Shown here one piece after another: positions 1 to 9,509 of a stretch of 64,000 nt of DNA. The notes under the pieces are model-generated. The model made no database searches. It was not told the DNA's origin and saw nothing but the letters and a program-made list of their open reading frames with translations. The DNA is from Myxococcales bacterium (lineage in GTDB: Bacteria > Myxococcota_A > Polyangia > Haliangiales > Haliangiaceae): positions 1 to 64,000 of the forward strand of contig JADJGV010000001.1 of NCBI GenBank assembly GCA_016707895.1, written 5' to 3'. The position numbers were made by a program, and so were the translations under genes. Position 1 is the stretch's first letter. Each line of letters begins with the position of its first letter.

Positions 1-1362
1 TTGCTTCACCAGCTCCGGCAGCTTGGCCGCGCCCCGCGGCGCGAACGCCAGGTCGAGCGCCGGCTTCACGCCGCCGCCGGTCACGCCGCTCGGCGGCCCG
101 CCCCAGCGCCCGCGCACCGGGTCCTTGCACGTGATCGGCCCGGTCCACTCGTGCCGGATCGCGTAGCGCGCCTGGAAGTTGTTGATCGCGTCCGGCCGCG
201 ACCGCTCCTCGAGCTTGCCGTTGGCCTGCAGGAACTCGCGCCCGCCGACGATCGGCGGCGCCGCCTTGAACACCAGGTCCTCGGTCACGGTCTTGCCGTA
301 CCGCGCGTGCAACCGCGTCAAGACCATGCTCATCGCGTCCCCGCTGAACGGCGCCGCCGCGCCCTTGTCGCCGCCCAGCACGTCGAGCCCCAGCGTCGAC
401 AGCTCGCCCATCTCGATCACCGGCCCCGGGCACGGATCGCAGTTGCTCGCCATCCACGAATACTCGGTCACCACCGCCCCCGGGTTCTTCTCGATCGTCC
501 GATCGAACAAGGCCGCGTAGAACTCGCCGAACTTGTCCCGGACCGCGTCCTTCACGTCGAGGTTGGTCGGGATCGTGACGTTCTTGTAGTTCGCGACCTC
601 GTAGCGCTGCCCGGGCGCCAGCACGCTGACGATCAGATCTTGCGTCCCGCTCGAGTTCGCCAGCCCCAGCCGGATCGGCAGGTTGAACTCGTCGCTGTCG
701 TAGTGGAACCGCAGCGGCGACAGCTCGGCCCGCCCGTCCTTGAACGTCACCTTCGCCGGGTCGACCTTCGCGACGAAGAACTTCATCCCGGCCTCGACGT
801 ACGGCCGCAAGAACGGCTCGGCCCCGGGCGGGATCTGGTACTTCTCGGCGCGCAGCCAGCCGTCGAGCCCGGTGGCGTCCTTCGCCGACAGGATCACGAT
901 CTGGTACTCGCCCACCTCGAACTTCGCCTCGATCTTCACGCCGAAGTCACCGGGCGCGGCCGCCATGTCGGCGGACGCCGTCGGCGCGGTCGGCATCATC
1001 ATCACCTTCTCTTCTTCCGGGTAGCGGACCTGGCACGGGTCCTCCTCCCAGTACTCGACCAGCCGCGGCGCGCCCATCTGATCGACGTGCTCGAACACCG
1101 CCTTGGGCAGCGTCTTGACGTCCTCCTTCTGCAGCACCGTCGGCACCGGGATCACCATGGCGAACGCCTCGGGCGGCCCCTTGTAGTTGTTCTGCATCGA
1201 CAGCACGGTGCGCGTCCCCGACCGCATCAGCACCACCTGCGTCGCGTCGTTGAACATCTCCGACCCGCCGCTGTTCACGTAGAACCCGCAGAACGCCTGC
1301 GCGGCGGGGGCCGCGCCCAGCAGCGCCGCCGCGGTCATCATCGTCGCGATCGTCTTCTTCAT
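1..1362 (-). CDS. DUF2330 family exported protein, paralogue 1 (3' end outside window)
   Basis: The gene starts at 1362 with a GGAG Shine-Dalgarno just upstream and runs off the left edge, so the C-terminus is not visible. The protein opens with a signal peptide (MKKTIATMMTAAALLGAAP, Ala-Gln-Ala cleavage site) followed by the family hallmark FCGFYV. About 450 residues are visible, including NDATQVVLMRSGTRTVLSMQNNY and the NCDPCPGP cysteine motif. It is nearly identical to the four genes upstream of it on the minus strand. DUF2330 proteins have no established function; they are exported. By analogy with its neighbours it should end in a MYXO-CTERM tail just outside the window. It is probably the last or a late gene of a six-gene operon. 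Confidence 0.9.
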   Translation of the reverse strand, partial: MKKTIATMMTAAALLGAAPAAQAFCGFYVNSGGSEMFNDATQVVLMRSGTRTVLSMQNNYKGPPEAFAMVIPVPTVLQKEDVKTLPKAVFEHVDQMGAPRLVEYWEEDPCQVRYPEEEKVMMMPTAPTASADMAAAPGDFGVKIEAKFEVGEYQIVILSAKDATGLDGWLRAEKYQIPPGAEPFLRPYVEAGMKFFVAKVDPAKVTFKDGRAELSPLRFHYDSDEFNLPIRLGLANSSGTQDLIVSVLAPGQRYEVANYKNVTIPTNLDVKDAVRDKFGEFYAALFDRTIEKNPGAVVTEYSWMASNCDPCPGPVIEMGELSTLGLDVLGGDKGAAAPFSGDAMSMVLTRLHARYGKTVTEDLVFKAAPPIVGGREFLQANGKLEERSRPDAINNFQARYAIRHEWTGPITCKDPVRGRWGGPPSGVTGGGVKPALDLAFAPRGAAKLPELVKQ

Positions 1363-1406
1363 GGTGTGCTCCGTTCGAGGTTCGGGTCGATCGAGATTCG
1401 TCGTGA

Positions 1407-3014
1407 TCAGCGCCGGCGACGCCGCGCCAGCAGCGCGCCGATCGCGGCGGCGCCGAGCCCCGCGCCGGCGCCCGCGCGGCCGTCGGTGTCACAGCCGCAG
1501 CCGCTCTTCTTCGCGGGCGGCGCGGCGGGCGGCGTGGCGGGCGCGGGCGGCGCGGCGGTGGGCGGCGGCGTGGTGCCGCCGCGGTCGACGGTGGGCGGCG
1601 GCACCGCCGCGGACGGCGCGCCGGCCGTGACCTCGATCTCCGGCACGTCTTGCTTCACCAGCTCCGGCAGCTTGGCCGCGCCCCGCGGCGCGAACGCCAG
1701 GTCCAGCGCCGGCTTCACCCCGCCGCTGGTCACGCCGGCCGGTGGGCCACCCCAGCGCCCGCGCACCGGATCCTTGCAGGTGATCGGTCCGGTCCACTCG
1801 TGGCGGATCGCGTACCGCGCCTGGAAGTTGTTGACCGAGTCCGGCCGCGACCGCTCCTCGAGCTTGCCGCCAGCCACCACGTGCTCGCGCCCGCCGACGA
1901 TCGGCTCGGCCGCCTTGAACACCAGGTCCTCGGTCACGGTCTTGCCGTAGCGCGCGTGCAAGCGCGTCAGCACCATCCCCATCGCGTCGCCCGAGAACGG
2001 CGCCGCCTTGCCCTTGTCGCCGCCCAGCACGTCGAGGCCGAGCGTCGCCAGCTCGCCCATCGCGATCACCGGCCCCGGGCACGGATCGCAGTTGGTCGCC
2101 TGCCACGCGTACTCGGTGACGACCGCGCCCGGGTTCTTCTCGACCGTCCGATCGAACAAGGCCGCGTAGAACTCCCCGAACTTGTCCCGCACCGCGTCCT
2201 TCACGTCGAGGTTGGTCGGGATCGTGACGTTCTTGTAGTTCGCCACCTCGTACCGCTGCGCCGGCGCCAGGATCGAGACGATCAGATCCTGCGTCCCGCT
2301 CGAGTTCGCCAGCCCCAGCCGGATCGGCAGGTTGAACTCATCGCTGTCGTAGTGGAACCGCAGCGGCGACAGCTCGGCCCGGCCGTCCTTGAACGTCACC
2401 TTGGTCGGGTCGACCTTCGCGACGAAGAACTTCATCCCGCTCTCGACGTACGGCCGCAGGAACGGCTCGGCCCCCGGCGGGATCTGGTACTTCTCCGCGC
2501 GCAGCCACGTGTCGAGCCCCGTCGAGTCCTTCGCCGACAGGATCAGCACCTGGTACTCGCCCACCTCGAACTTCGCCTCGATCGTCACACCCAGGTTGGC
2601 CGCCCCGGCGCGGTCGCGCATGCCGCCGCGTCCGGCGCCGACGCCGTAGCCCTGCCCGGTGCCCTTGTACCTCACGTCGGGCTCGCAGGGGTCCTTCTCC
2701 CAGTACTCGACCAGCCGCGGCGCGCCCATCTGATCGACGTGCTCGAACACCGCCTTGGGCAGCGTCTTCACGTCCTCCTTCTGCAGCACCGTCGGCACCG
2801 GGATCACCAGCGCGAACGCCTCCGGCGGCCCCTGGTAGTTGTTCTGCATCGCCAGCACCGTCCGCGTCCCCGATCGCATCAGCACCACCTGCGTCGCGTC
2901 GTTGAACATCTCGCCGCCGGCGCCGTTGACGTAGAAGCCGCAGAACGCGTGCGCGGCCGGCGCCGCCGCGAGCAGCGCGGCCAGGGTGGTGGCAGTGGTC
3001 AGCAGCTTGGACAT
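1407..3014 (-). CDS. DUF2330 protein with MYXO-CTERM tail, paralogue 2
   Basis: 535 residues. The start at 3014 is chosen because it gives a clean signal peptide (MSKLLTTATTLAALLAAAP, AHA) and has CAGGAG upstream; an in-frame extension upstream reads through the previous gene's tail and is spurious. The mature protein begins FCGFYVNGAGGEMF and carries a CDPCPGP motif. A Pro/Ala linker leads to SGCGCDTDGR, a hydrophobic helix and an Arg cluster, the layout of the MYXO-CTERM sorting signal, so surface display through a Cys-dependent myxosortase route is inferred. Signal peptide and tail resemble paralogue 4, while the middle is closest to paralogue 3. The gap to paralogue 1 is 44 bp. Confidence 0.92.
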   Translation of the reverse strand: MSKLLTTATTLAALLAAAPAAHAFCGFYVNGAGGEMFNDATQVVLMRSGTRTVLAMQNNYQGPPEAFALVIPVPTVLQKEDVKTLPKAVFEHVDQMGAPRLVEYWEKDPCEPDVRYKGTGQGYGVGAGRGGMRDRAGAANLGVTIEAKFEVGEYQVLILSAKDSTGLDTWLRAEKYQIPPGAEPFLRPYVESGMKFFVAKVDPTKVTFKDGRAELSPLRFHYDSDEFNLPIRLGLANSSGTQDLIVSILAPAQRYEVANYKNVTIPTNLDVKDAVRDKFGEFYAALFDRTVEKNPGAVVTEYAWQATNCDPCPGPVIAMGELATLGLDVLGGDKGKAAPFSGDAMGMVLTRLHARYGKTVTEDLVFKAAEPIVGGREHVVAGGKLEERSRPDSVNNFQARYAIRHEWTGPITCKDPVRGRWGGPPAGVTSGGVKPALDLAFAPRGAAKLPELVKQDVPEIEVTAGAPSAAVPPPTVDRGGTTPPPTAAPPAPATPPAAPPAKKSGCGCDTDGRAGAGAGLGAAAIGALLARRRRR

Positions 3015-3079
3015 GGAGGCTCCTGTGTGGCGGGCGACGAACGGGTGACGGGTGGCGGGAGACGCGTGGCGTGCGACGT

Positions 3080-4684
3080 TCAGCGGCGGCGACGGCGGGT
3101 GATCAGCGCGGCGACGCCCAGGCCGCCGACCAGCGCCAGCCCGGCGCCCTCGCCGCCCTCGGTCGCGCAGCCGCAGCCGCTCTTCTTCTTCGGCTCGGCG
3201 GCCGGCGGCGCGCTCGGCGGCGGCGTGGCCGTCGCGCTGCCGGTGCCGGTGCCGGTGCCGGTGCCGGCAGGCGGCGGGGTCGCCGCGGCGGCGGTCGCCG
3301 TGACCTCGATCTCCGGCACGTCTTGCTTCACCAGCTCCGGCAGCTTCGCCGCGCCCCGCGGCGCGAACGCCAGGTCCAGCGCCGGCTTCACGCCGCCGCC
3401 GGTCACGCCGCTCGGCGGCCCGCCCCAGCGCCCGCGCACCGGGTCCTTGCACGTGATCGGCCCGGTCCACTCGTGGCGGATCGCGTACCGCGCCTGGAAG
3501 TTGTTCACCGACGCCGGCCGCGACCGCTCCTCGAGCTTGCCGTTGTCCTGCAGGAACTCGCGCCCGCCGACGATCGGCTCGGCCGCCTTGAACACCAGGT
3601 CCTCGGTCACGGTCTTGCCGTACCGCGCGTGCAGCCGCGTCAGCACCATGCTCATCGCGTCGCCGCTGAACGCGGCGGCCTTGCCCTTGTCGCCACCGAG
3701 CACGTCGAGCCCCAGCGTCGACAGCTCGCTCATCGCGATCACCGGCCCCGGGCACGGGTCGCAGTTGGTGGCCATCCACGAATACTCGGTCACCACCGCG
3801 CCCGGGTTCTTCTCGACCGTCCGATCGAACAAGGCCGCGTAGAACTCGCCGAACTTGTCCCGCACCGCGTCCTTCACGTCGAGGTTGGTCGGGATCGTGA
3901 CGTTCTTGTAGTTCGCCACCTCGTACCGCTGCGCCGGCGCCAGGATGCTCACGATCAGGTCCTGGGTCCCGCTCGAGTTGGCGAGGCCCAGCCGGATCGG
4001 CAGGTTGAACTCATCGCTGTCGTAGTGGAACCGCAGCGGCGACAGCTCGGCGCGGCCGTCCTTGAACGTCACCTTCGCCGGGTCGACCTTCGCGACGAAG
4101 AACTTCATCCCGCTCTCGACGTACGGCCGCAGGAACGGCTCGGCCCCGGGCGGGATCTGGTACTGCTCCTGCCGCAGCCAGGTGTCGAGCCCCGTCGAGT
4201 CCTTCGCCGACAGGATCAGCACCTGGTACTCGCCCACCTCGAACTTCGCCTCGATCGTCACGCCCAGGTCGCCCTTCCGCAGCTCCAGCGTCGCGGTGGC
4301 GCGGGCGCCGCCCGACGGCGCCATCTGCATGCGGTCGTAGACCTTCTCGGGCGCGCAGGGATCCTCCTCCCAGTACTCGACCAGCCGCGGCGCGCCCATC
4401 TGGTCGACGTGCTCGAACACCGCCTTGGACAGCGTCTTGACGTCCTCCTTCTGCAGCACCGTCGGCACCGGGATCACCAGCGCGAACGCCTCCGGTGGCC
4501 CCTGGTAGTTGTTCTGCATCGACAAGACGGTCCGCGTCCCCGACCGCATCAGCACCACCTGCGTCGCGTCGTTGAACATCTCCGACCCGCCGCTGTTCAC
4601 GTAGAACCCGCAGAACGCCTGCGCTGCCGGGGCCGCGCCCAGCAGCGCGGCCGCGGTCATCATCGTCACGATCGTCTTGTTCAT
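3080..4684 (-). CDS. DUF2330 protein with MYXO-CTERM tail, paralogue 3
   Basis: 534 residues. Signal peptide MNKTIVTMMTAAALLGAAP is almost that of paralogue 1. FCGFYVNSGGSEMF follows the cleavage site. The DUF2330 body is near-identical to paralogue 2 in the segment SILAPAQRYEVANYKNV. The linker before the tail contains an alternating Gly-Thr run encoded by a GCCGGT hexamer repeat. The tail is KKKSGCGC, a short Gly-rich stretch, a membrane helix and five Arg residues, fitting MYXO-CTERM. The gap to paralogue 2 is 65 bp. Molecular function is unknown; extracytoplasmic surface location is inferred from the two sorting signals. Confidence 0.92.
   Translation of the reverse strand: MNKTIVTMMTAAALLGAAPAAQAFCGFYVNSGGSEMFNDATQVVLMRSGTRTVLSMQNNYQGPPEAFALVIPVPTVLQKEDVKTLSKAVFEHVDQMGAPRLVEYWEEDPCAPEKVYDRMQMAPSGGARATATLELRKGDLGVTIEAKFEVGEYQVLILSAKDSTGLDTWLRQEQYQIPPGAEPFLRPYVESGMKFFVAKVDPAKVTFKDGRAELSPLRFHYDSDEFNLPIRLGLANSSGTQDLIVSILAPAQRYEVANYKNVTIPTNLDVKDAVRDKFGEFYAALFDRTVEKNPGAVVTEYSWMATNCDPCPGPVIAMSELSTLGLDVLGGDKGKAAAFSGDAMSMVLTRLHARYGKTVTEDLVFKAAEPIVGGREFLQDNGKLEERSRPASVNNFQARYAIRHEWTGPITCKDPVRGRWGGPPSGVTGGGVKPALDLAFAPRGAAKLPELVKQDVPEIEVTATAAAATPPPAGTGTGTGTGSATATPPPSAPPAAEPKKKSGCGCATEGGEGAGLALVGGLGVAALITRRRRR
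3239..3267. repeat. GCCGGT hexanucleotide microsatellite in a linker
   Basis: Nearly five perfect copies of GCCGGT lie inside paralogue 3, encoding a Gly-Thr run in the linker between the DUF2330 body and the sorting tail. The hexamer keeps the reading frame if it gains or loses units, so it could vary the length of the surface stalk. Confidence 0.8.
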
Positions 4685-4736
4685 CGTCGGTTGCCTCGGT
4701 GAGAGAGAGACCCAGGTGAGCGGGATCGGGGCGCGC

Positions 4737-6308
4737 TCAGCGCCGCCGGCGCCGCAGGATCAGCGCGGCCACGCCCAGGCCGCCGGCCAGCGCCGGCGCG
4801 CCGCCTCGACCATCGGTGTCGCAGCCACAGCCACTCTTCTTGTCTGTCTTCGCCCCGCCCGGAGGTGTCGCGCCGGGCGGCGGGTTGGCCTGGCTGGTGT
4901 CGCCGCCGGCCGCCGCCGCCGCCGCCTTGACCTCGAGCTCGGGGATGTCCTGGCTCACCAGCTCGGGCAGCTTGGCCGCGCCGCGCGGCGCGAACGCCAG
5001 GTCCAGCGCCGGCTTCACGCCGTCGCTCGCGACGCCGCTGGGCGGCCCGCCCCAGATCCCGCGCTTGGGGTCCTTGCAGGTGATCGGCCCGGTCCAGGCG
5101 TGGCGGATCGCGTAGCGCGCCTGGAAGTTGTTGATCGAGTCCGGCCGCGACCGCTCCTCGAGCTTGCCGCCCGCGACCACATGCTCGCGCCCGCCGACGA
5201 TCGGCGGCGCGGCCTTGAACACCAGGTCCTCGGTCACGGTCTTGCCGTAGCGCGCGTGCAACCGGGTCAGCACCAGGTCCCAGCCCTGGTAGGGCGCGAC
5301 CTGGCCGGGCGCGCCGGCCAGCACGTCGGCGCCCAGGGTCGCGAAGTCCGAGCCCTGCAGCGTCGGCCCCGGGCACGGATCGCAGCTGCCCGCGGACCAC
5401 GCGTACTCGGTGACGACCGCGCCCGGGTTCTTCTCGACGGTGCGATCGAACAGCGCGGCGTAGAACTCGCCGAACTTGGCCTTGACCGCGTCCTTCACGT
5501 CGAGGTTGGTCGGGATCGTGACGTTGCCGTAGTTGGCGACCTCGTAGCGCTGGTTGGGCGCGAGGATCGAGACGATCAGATCTTGCGTGCCGCTCGAGTT
5601 GGCGAGGCCGAGCCGGATCGGCAGGTTGAAGTCGTCGGCGTCGTAGTGGAACCGCAGCGGCGACAGCACCGCGCGGCCGTCCTGGAACGTCACCTTGGCC
5701 GGATCGACCTTGGCGACGAAGAACTTCATGCCGGCCTCGACATACGGCCGCAGGAACGGCTCGGCGCCGGCGGGGATCTGGTACTTCTCCTCGCGCAACC
5801 AGGCGTCGAGGCCGGCGGCGTCCTTGGCCGACAGGATCACGATCTGGTACTCGCCGACCTCGAACTTGGCCTCGACGGTGACGCCGTGCGCGCCGCCCGG
5901 CGACGGCGACGGCGGCGGCATCGCGCCGGAGCTGTAGGCCACGCCGTCTCGCTCACGCCGCCGCGGCGGCTCGACGTAGCACGGGTCTCGCTCCCAGTAC
6001 TCGACCAGCCGCGGCGCGCCCATCTGATCGACGCGGCCGAAGACGTCCTTGGGCAGCGTCTTGACGTCGGTCTCCTGCAGCACCGTCGGCACCGGGATCA
6101 CCAGCGCGAACGCCTCGGGCGGCCCCTTGTAGTTGTTCTGCATCGACAGCACCGTGCGCGTGCCCATGCGCATCAACACCACCTGGGTGGCGTCGTTGAA
6201 CATGTCGCCGCCGGCGCCGTTGACGTAGAAGCCGCAGAACGCGTGGGCGGCGGGCGCGCCGACGCCGAGCGCGGCGAGGAGGACGGCGGTGGTGAGCGTC
6301 TTGTGCAT
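4737..6308 (-). CDS. DUF2330 protein with MYXO-CTERM tail, paralogue 4
   Basis: 523 residues, the most divergent of the inner five. Signal peptide MHKTLTTAVLLAALGVGAP with AHA cleavage, then FCGFYVNGAGGDMF as in paralogue 2. Its central region (NQRYEVANYGNV, AGSCDPCPGP, LGADVLAG) resembles paralogue 6 rather than its immediate neighbours. The tail is KKSGCGCDTDGR, a hydrophobic segment and Arg cluster, fitting MYXO-CTERM. Gaps of 52 and 43 bp to the flanking genes and same-strand orientation put it in the operon. Function unknown; exported and probably cell-surface anchored. Confidence 0.92.
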   Translation of the reverse strand: MHKTLTTAVLLAALGVGAPAAHAFCGFYVNGAGGDMFNDATQVVLMRMGTRTVLSMQNNYKGPPEAFALVIPVPTVLQETDVKTLPKDVFGRVDQMGAPRLVEYWERDPCYVEPPRRRERDGVAYSSGAMPPPSPSPGGAHGVTVEAKFEVGEYQIVILSAKDAAGLDAWLREEKYQIPAGAEPFLRPYVEAGMKFFVAKVDPAKVTFQDGRAVLSPLRFHYDADDFNLPIRLGLANSSGTQDLIVSILAPNQRYEVANYGNVTIPTNLDVKDAVKAKFGEFYAALFDRTVEKNPGAVVTEYAWSAGSCDPCPGPTLQGSDFATLGADVLAGAPGQVAPYQGWDLVLTRLHARYGKTVTEDLVFKAAPPIVGGREHVVAGGKLEERSRPDSINNFQARYAIRHAWTGPITCKDPKRGIWGGPPSGVASDGVKPALDLAFAPRGAAKLPELVSQDIPELEVKAAAAAAGGDTSQANPPPGATPPGGAKTDKKSGCGCDTDGRGGAPALAGGLGVAALILRRRRR

Positions 6309-6351
6309 GCGGGCTCCGGTGCGGTTGCGGTGGGACGGATGCGGGCTGTGT

Positions 6352-7944
6352 TCAGCGGCGGCGGCGGCGGGTGACCAGCGCGGCGACGCCCAGGCCGCCG
6401 ACCAGCGCCAGGCCGGCGCCCTCGCCGCCCTCGGTCGCGCAGCCGCAGCCGCTCTTCTTCTTGGGCTCGGTGGCCGGCGGCGCGCTCGGCGTGGCCGGCG
6501 GCGGCGTGGCGTTGCTGCCCGCGGTCGGCGCAGCCGCGGCCGCCGCGGTCGCCTTGACCTCGATCTCCGGCACGTCTTGCTTCACCAGCTCCGGCAGCTT
6601 GGCCGCGCCGCGCGGCGCGAACGCCAGGTCGAGCGCCGGCTTCACGCCGCCGCCGGTCACGCCGGCCGGCGGCCCGCCCCAGCGCCCGCGCACCGGGTCC
6701 TTGCACGTGATCGGCCCGGTCCATTCGTGGCGGATCGCGTACCGCGCCTGGAAGTTGTTGATCGAGTCCGGCCGCGACCGCTCCTCGAGCTTGCCGCCTG
6801 CGACGACGTGCTCGCGCCCGCCGACGATCGGCTCGGCCGCCTTGAACACCAGGTCCTCGGTCACGGTCTTGCCGTAGCGCGCGTGCAGTCGCGTCAAGAC
6901 CATGCTCATCGCGTCGCCGCTGAACGGCGCCGCCGCGCCCTTGTCGCCGCCCAGCACGTCGAGCCCGAGCGTCGCCAGCTCGTCCATCGCGATCACCGGC
7001 CCCGGGCACGGGTCGCAGTTGCTCGCCATCCACGCGTACTCGGTCACCACCGCCCCCGGGTTCTTCTCGACCGTCCGATCGAACAGCGCCGCGTAGAACT
7101 CGCCGAACTTGTCCCGGACCGCGTCCTTCACGTCGAGGTTGGTCGGGATCGTGACGTTCTTGTAGTTCGCCACCTCGTAGCGCTGGCCCGGCGCCAGCAC
7201 GCTGACGATCAGGTCCTGCGTGCCGCTCGAGTTGGCGAGCCCCAGCCGGATCGGCAGGTTGAACTCGTCGCTGTCGTAGTGGAACCGCAGCGGCGACAGC
7301 TCGGCGCGGCCGTCCTTGAACGTCACCTTCGCCGGGTCGACCTTGGCGACGAAGAACTTCATCCCGCTCTCGACGTACGGCCGCAGGAACGGCTCGGCCC
7401 CCGGCGGGATCTGGTACTGCTCCTGGCGCAGCCAGGTGTCGAGCCCCGTCGAGTCCTTCGCCGACAGGATCAGCACCTGGTACTCGCCCACCTCGAACTT
7501 CGCCTCGATCGTCACCCCGAGGTCCCGCGCCGGCTCAGCCGGCCTGGCCATGTTGGCCACCGCGCCGGTGGTCGGCGGCGCCATGTCGTAGCGCTCGTAC
7601 TTCGGCTGGTAGCAGGGATCCTCCTCCCAGTACTCGACCAGCCGCGGCGCGCCCATCTGGTCGACGTGCTCGAACACCGCCTTGGGCAGCGTCTTGACGT
7701 CCTCCTTCTGCAGCACCGTCGGCACCGGGATCACCAGCGCGAACGCCTCGGGCGGTCCCTTGTAGTTGTTCTGCATCGACAACACGGTCCGCGTCCCCGA
7801 CCGCATCAGCACCACCTGCGTCGCGTCGTTGAACATCTCCGACCCGCCGCTGTTCACGTAGAACCCGCAGAACGCCTGCGCGGCGGGGGCGGTGGCGGCG
7901 ATCAGCGCACCGGTGACGAGAGCCAGCCCGATCTTCCTCGACAT
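6352..7944 (-). CDS. DUF2330 protein with MYXO-CTERM tail, paralogue 5
   Basis: 530 residues. The start at 7944 has AAGGAGA nine bases upstream and gives the signal peptide MSRKIGLALVTGALIAATAP with AQA cleavage; a longer in-frame reading extends into the neighbouring gene's tail and is rejected. The body shares SVLAPGQRYEVANYKNV and GGDKGAAAPFSGD with paralogue 1, but its tail (KKKSGCGCATEGG) is almost that of paralogue 3, so it is a mosaic within the family. It ends with a membrane helix and Arg cluster. Function unknown. Confidence 0.92.
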   Translation of the reverse strand: MSRKIGLALVTGALIAATAPAAQAFCGFYVNSGGSEMFNDATQVVLMRSGTRTVLSMQNNYKGPPEAFALVIPVPTVLQKEDVKTLPKAVFEHVDQMGAPRLVEYWEEDPCYQPKYERYDMAPPTTGAVANMARPAEPARDLGVTIEAKFEVGEYQVLILSAKDSTGLDTWLRQEQYQIPPGAEPFLRPYVESGMKFFVAKVDPAKVTFKDGRAELSPLRFHYDSDEFNLPIRLGLANSSGTQDLIVSVLAPGQRYEVANYKNVTIPTNLDVKDAVRDKFGEFYAALFDRTVEKNPGAVVTEYAWMASNCDPCPGPVIAMDELATLGLDVLGGDKGAAAPFSGDAMSMVLTRLHARYGKTVTEDLVFKAAEPIVGGREHVVAGGKLEERSRPDSINNFQARYAIRHEWTGPITCKDPVRGRWGGPPAGVTGGGVKPALDLAFAPRGAAKLPELVKQDVPEIEVKATAAAAAAPTAGSNATPPPATPSAPPATEPKKKSGCGCATEGGEGAGLALVGGLGVAALVTRRRRR

Positions 7945-7997
7945 CGTGTCTCCTTGGTTCGATTCGCGCCGTCCGCGGCGCGCCTGCGACGACGACT

Positions 7998-9509
7998 TCA
8001 GCGACGGCGGCGCCGCAGCACCAGCGCCAGCACCACGCCCGCGCCGCCCGCCGCGGCGGCCCCGCCGGCGGCGCCGGTCGAGGTCGCGCAGGTGCAGCCC
8101 GGGTACGCGGCCTTGTTGACCTTGCCCGGGAGCGGCACGCCGGCCTGCACGCCGATCTCGGGGATGTCCTGCTTCACCAGCGCCGGCAGCGACACCTGCC
8201 CGCGCGGCGCGAACGCGATGTTGGTCGCGGCCTGCGGCTCGCTGTCGGCGATCTGGTCGTCGGGCGGGCCGCCCCAGCGGCCGCGCACCGGGTCCTTGCA
8301 GGTGATCGCCCCGGTCCACTCGTGGCGGATCGCGTAGCGCGCCTGGAAGTTGTTGGTCGAATCGGGCCGCGACCGCTCCTCGAGCTTGCGGCTCCGCTCG
8401 TCGACCACGAACTCGCGCCCGCCGACGATCGGCTCGGCCGCCTTGAACACCAGGTCGGCCTTCATGTCGCTCTTGCCGTAGCGCGCGTGCAGCCGGGTCA
8501 GCACCAGGCCCCAGTAGTCGCCGCCGAGCACGTCGGCGCCCAGCGTGTAGAAGTCGCTGTCGTCGAGCTGCGGCCCCGGGCACGGGTCACAGGTCGAGGC
8601 GTCCCAGGCGTACTCGGTGATCACCGCGCCGGGGTTCTGCTCGACCGTGCGATCGAACAGCGCCGCGTAGAAGGCGCCGAACTGGGTCTTGGTCTCGGGC
8701 TTGACGTCGAGGTTGGTCGGGATCGTGACGTTGCCGTAGTTGGCGACCTCGTAGCGCTGGCCGGGCGCGAGGATGTTGACGATCAGGTCCTGGGTGCCGC
8801 TCGAGTTGGCCAGGCCCAGCCGGATCGGCAGCGAGAACTCGTCGGTGTCGTAGTGGAAGCGCAGCGGCGACAGCTGCGCCTGGCCGTCGACGAACTTGAC
8901 CTTCTTGGGGTCGACCTTGGCGACGAAGAACTTCGAGCCGCCCTCGACGTACGGCCGCAGCAGCGGCTCGGCGCCCTTGGGGATGTTGTAGCGCTGCTGG
9001 CGCAGCCAGGTGTCGAGGCCCGACGAGTCCGACGCCGACAGGATCAGCACCTGGTACTCGCCGACGGTGAACTTGGCCTCGATCGTGACGCCGAGGTCCT
9101 TGTCGGCCGCCATCTCGGCGTCGGCCGCGGCCCCAGCCATCATCCGCACCGGGCCCATGTCGTCGTAGCCGTAGTCGGGCTGACAGGGATCCTGCTCCCA
9201 GTACTCGACCAGCCGGGGCGAGCCCATCTGATCGACCTTGGCGAAGACCTCCATCGGCAGCGTCTTGACGTCTTCCTCGTGCAGCACCACCGGCACCGGC
9301 ACCACCATCGCGAAGTCCGACGGCGGCCCCTGGTAGTTGTTCTGCATCGACAGCACCGTGCGGGTGCCCTGCCGCATCAGCACCACCTGGGTGGCGTTGT
9401 TGAACAGGTCGGCGCCGCCGCCGCCGACGTAGAACCCGCAGAACGCCTGAGCGGCGACCGGGGTGGCGAGGACGGCAGCGAGCGAGGCCGCGACGACGAA
9501 GCGCTTCAT
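7998..9509 (-). CDS. DUF2330 protein with variant MYXO-CTERM tail, paralogue 6
   Basis: 503 residues, first gene of the array in transcription order and the most distinct member. The ATG at 9509 follows GGGAGACC; upstream in-frame Met codons would remove the signal peptide from the N-terminus and are rejected. Signal peptide MKRFVVAASLAAVLATPVAA, then FCGFYVGGGGADLF. The Cys motif is DASTCDPCPGP. The tail has PGCTC in place of SGCGC before the membrane helix and five Arg residues, still fitting MYXO-CTERM. A possible minus-strand -10 (TATCAT, 9588 to 9583) sits about 70 bases upstream, so this is the likely operon head. Confidence 0.92.
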   Translation of the reverse strand: MKRFVVAASLAAVLATPVAAQAFCGFYVGGGGADLFNNATQVVLMRQGTRTVLSMQNNYQGPPSDFAMVVPVPVVLHEEDVKTLPMEVFAKVDQMGSPRLVEYWEQDPCQPDYGYDDMGPVRMMAGAAADAEMAADKDLGVTIEAKFTVGEYQVLILSASDSSGLDTWLRQQRYNIPKGAEPLLRPYVEGGSKFFVAKVDPKKVKFVDGQAQLSPLRFHYDTDEFSLPIRLGLANSSGTQDLIVNILAPGQRYEVANYGNVTIPTNLDVKPETKTQFGAFYAALFDRTVEQNPGAVITEYAWDASTCDPCPGPQLDDSDFYTLGADVLGGDYWGLVLTRLHARYGKSDMKADLVFKAAEPIVGGREFVVDERSRKLEERSRPDSTNNFQARYAIRHEWTGAITCKDPVRGRWGGPPDDQIADSEPQAATNIAFAPRGQVSLPALVKQDIPEIGVQAGVPLPGKVNKAAYPGCTCATSTGAAGGAAAAGGAGVVLALVLRRRRR

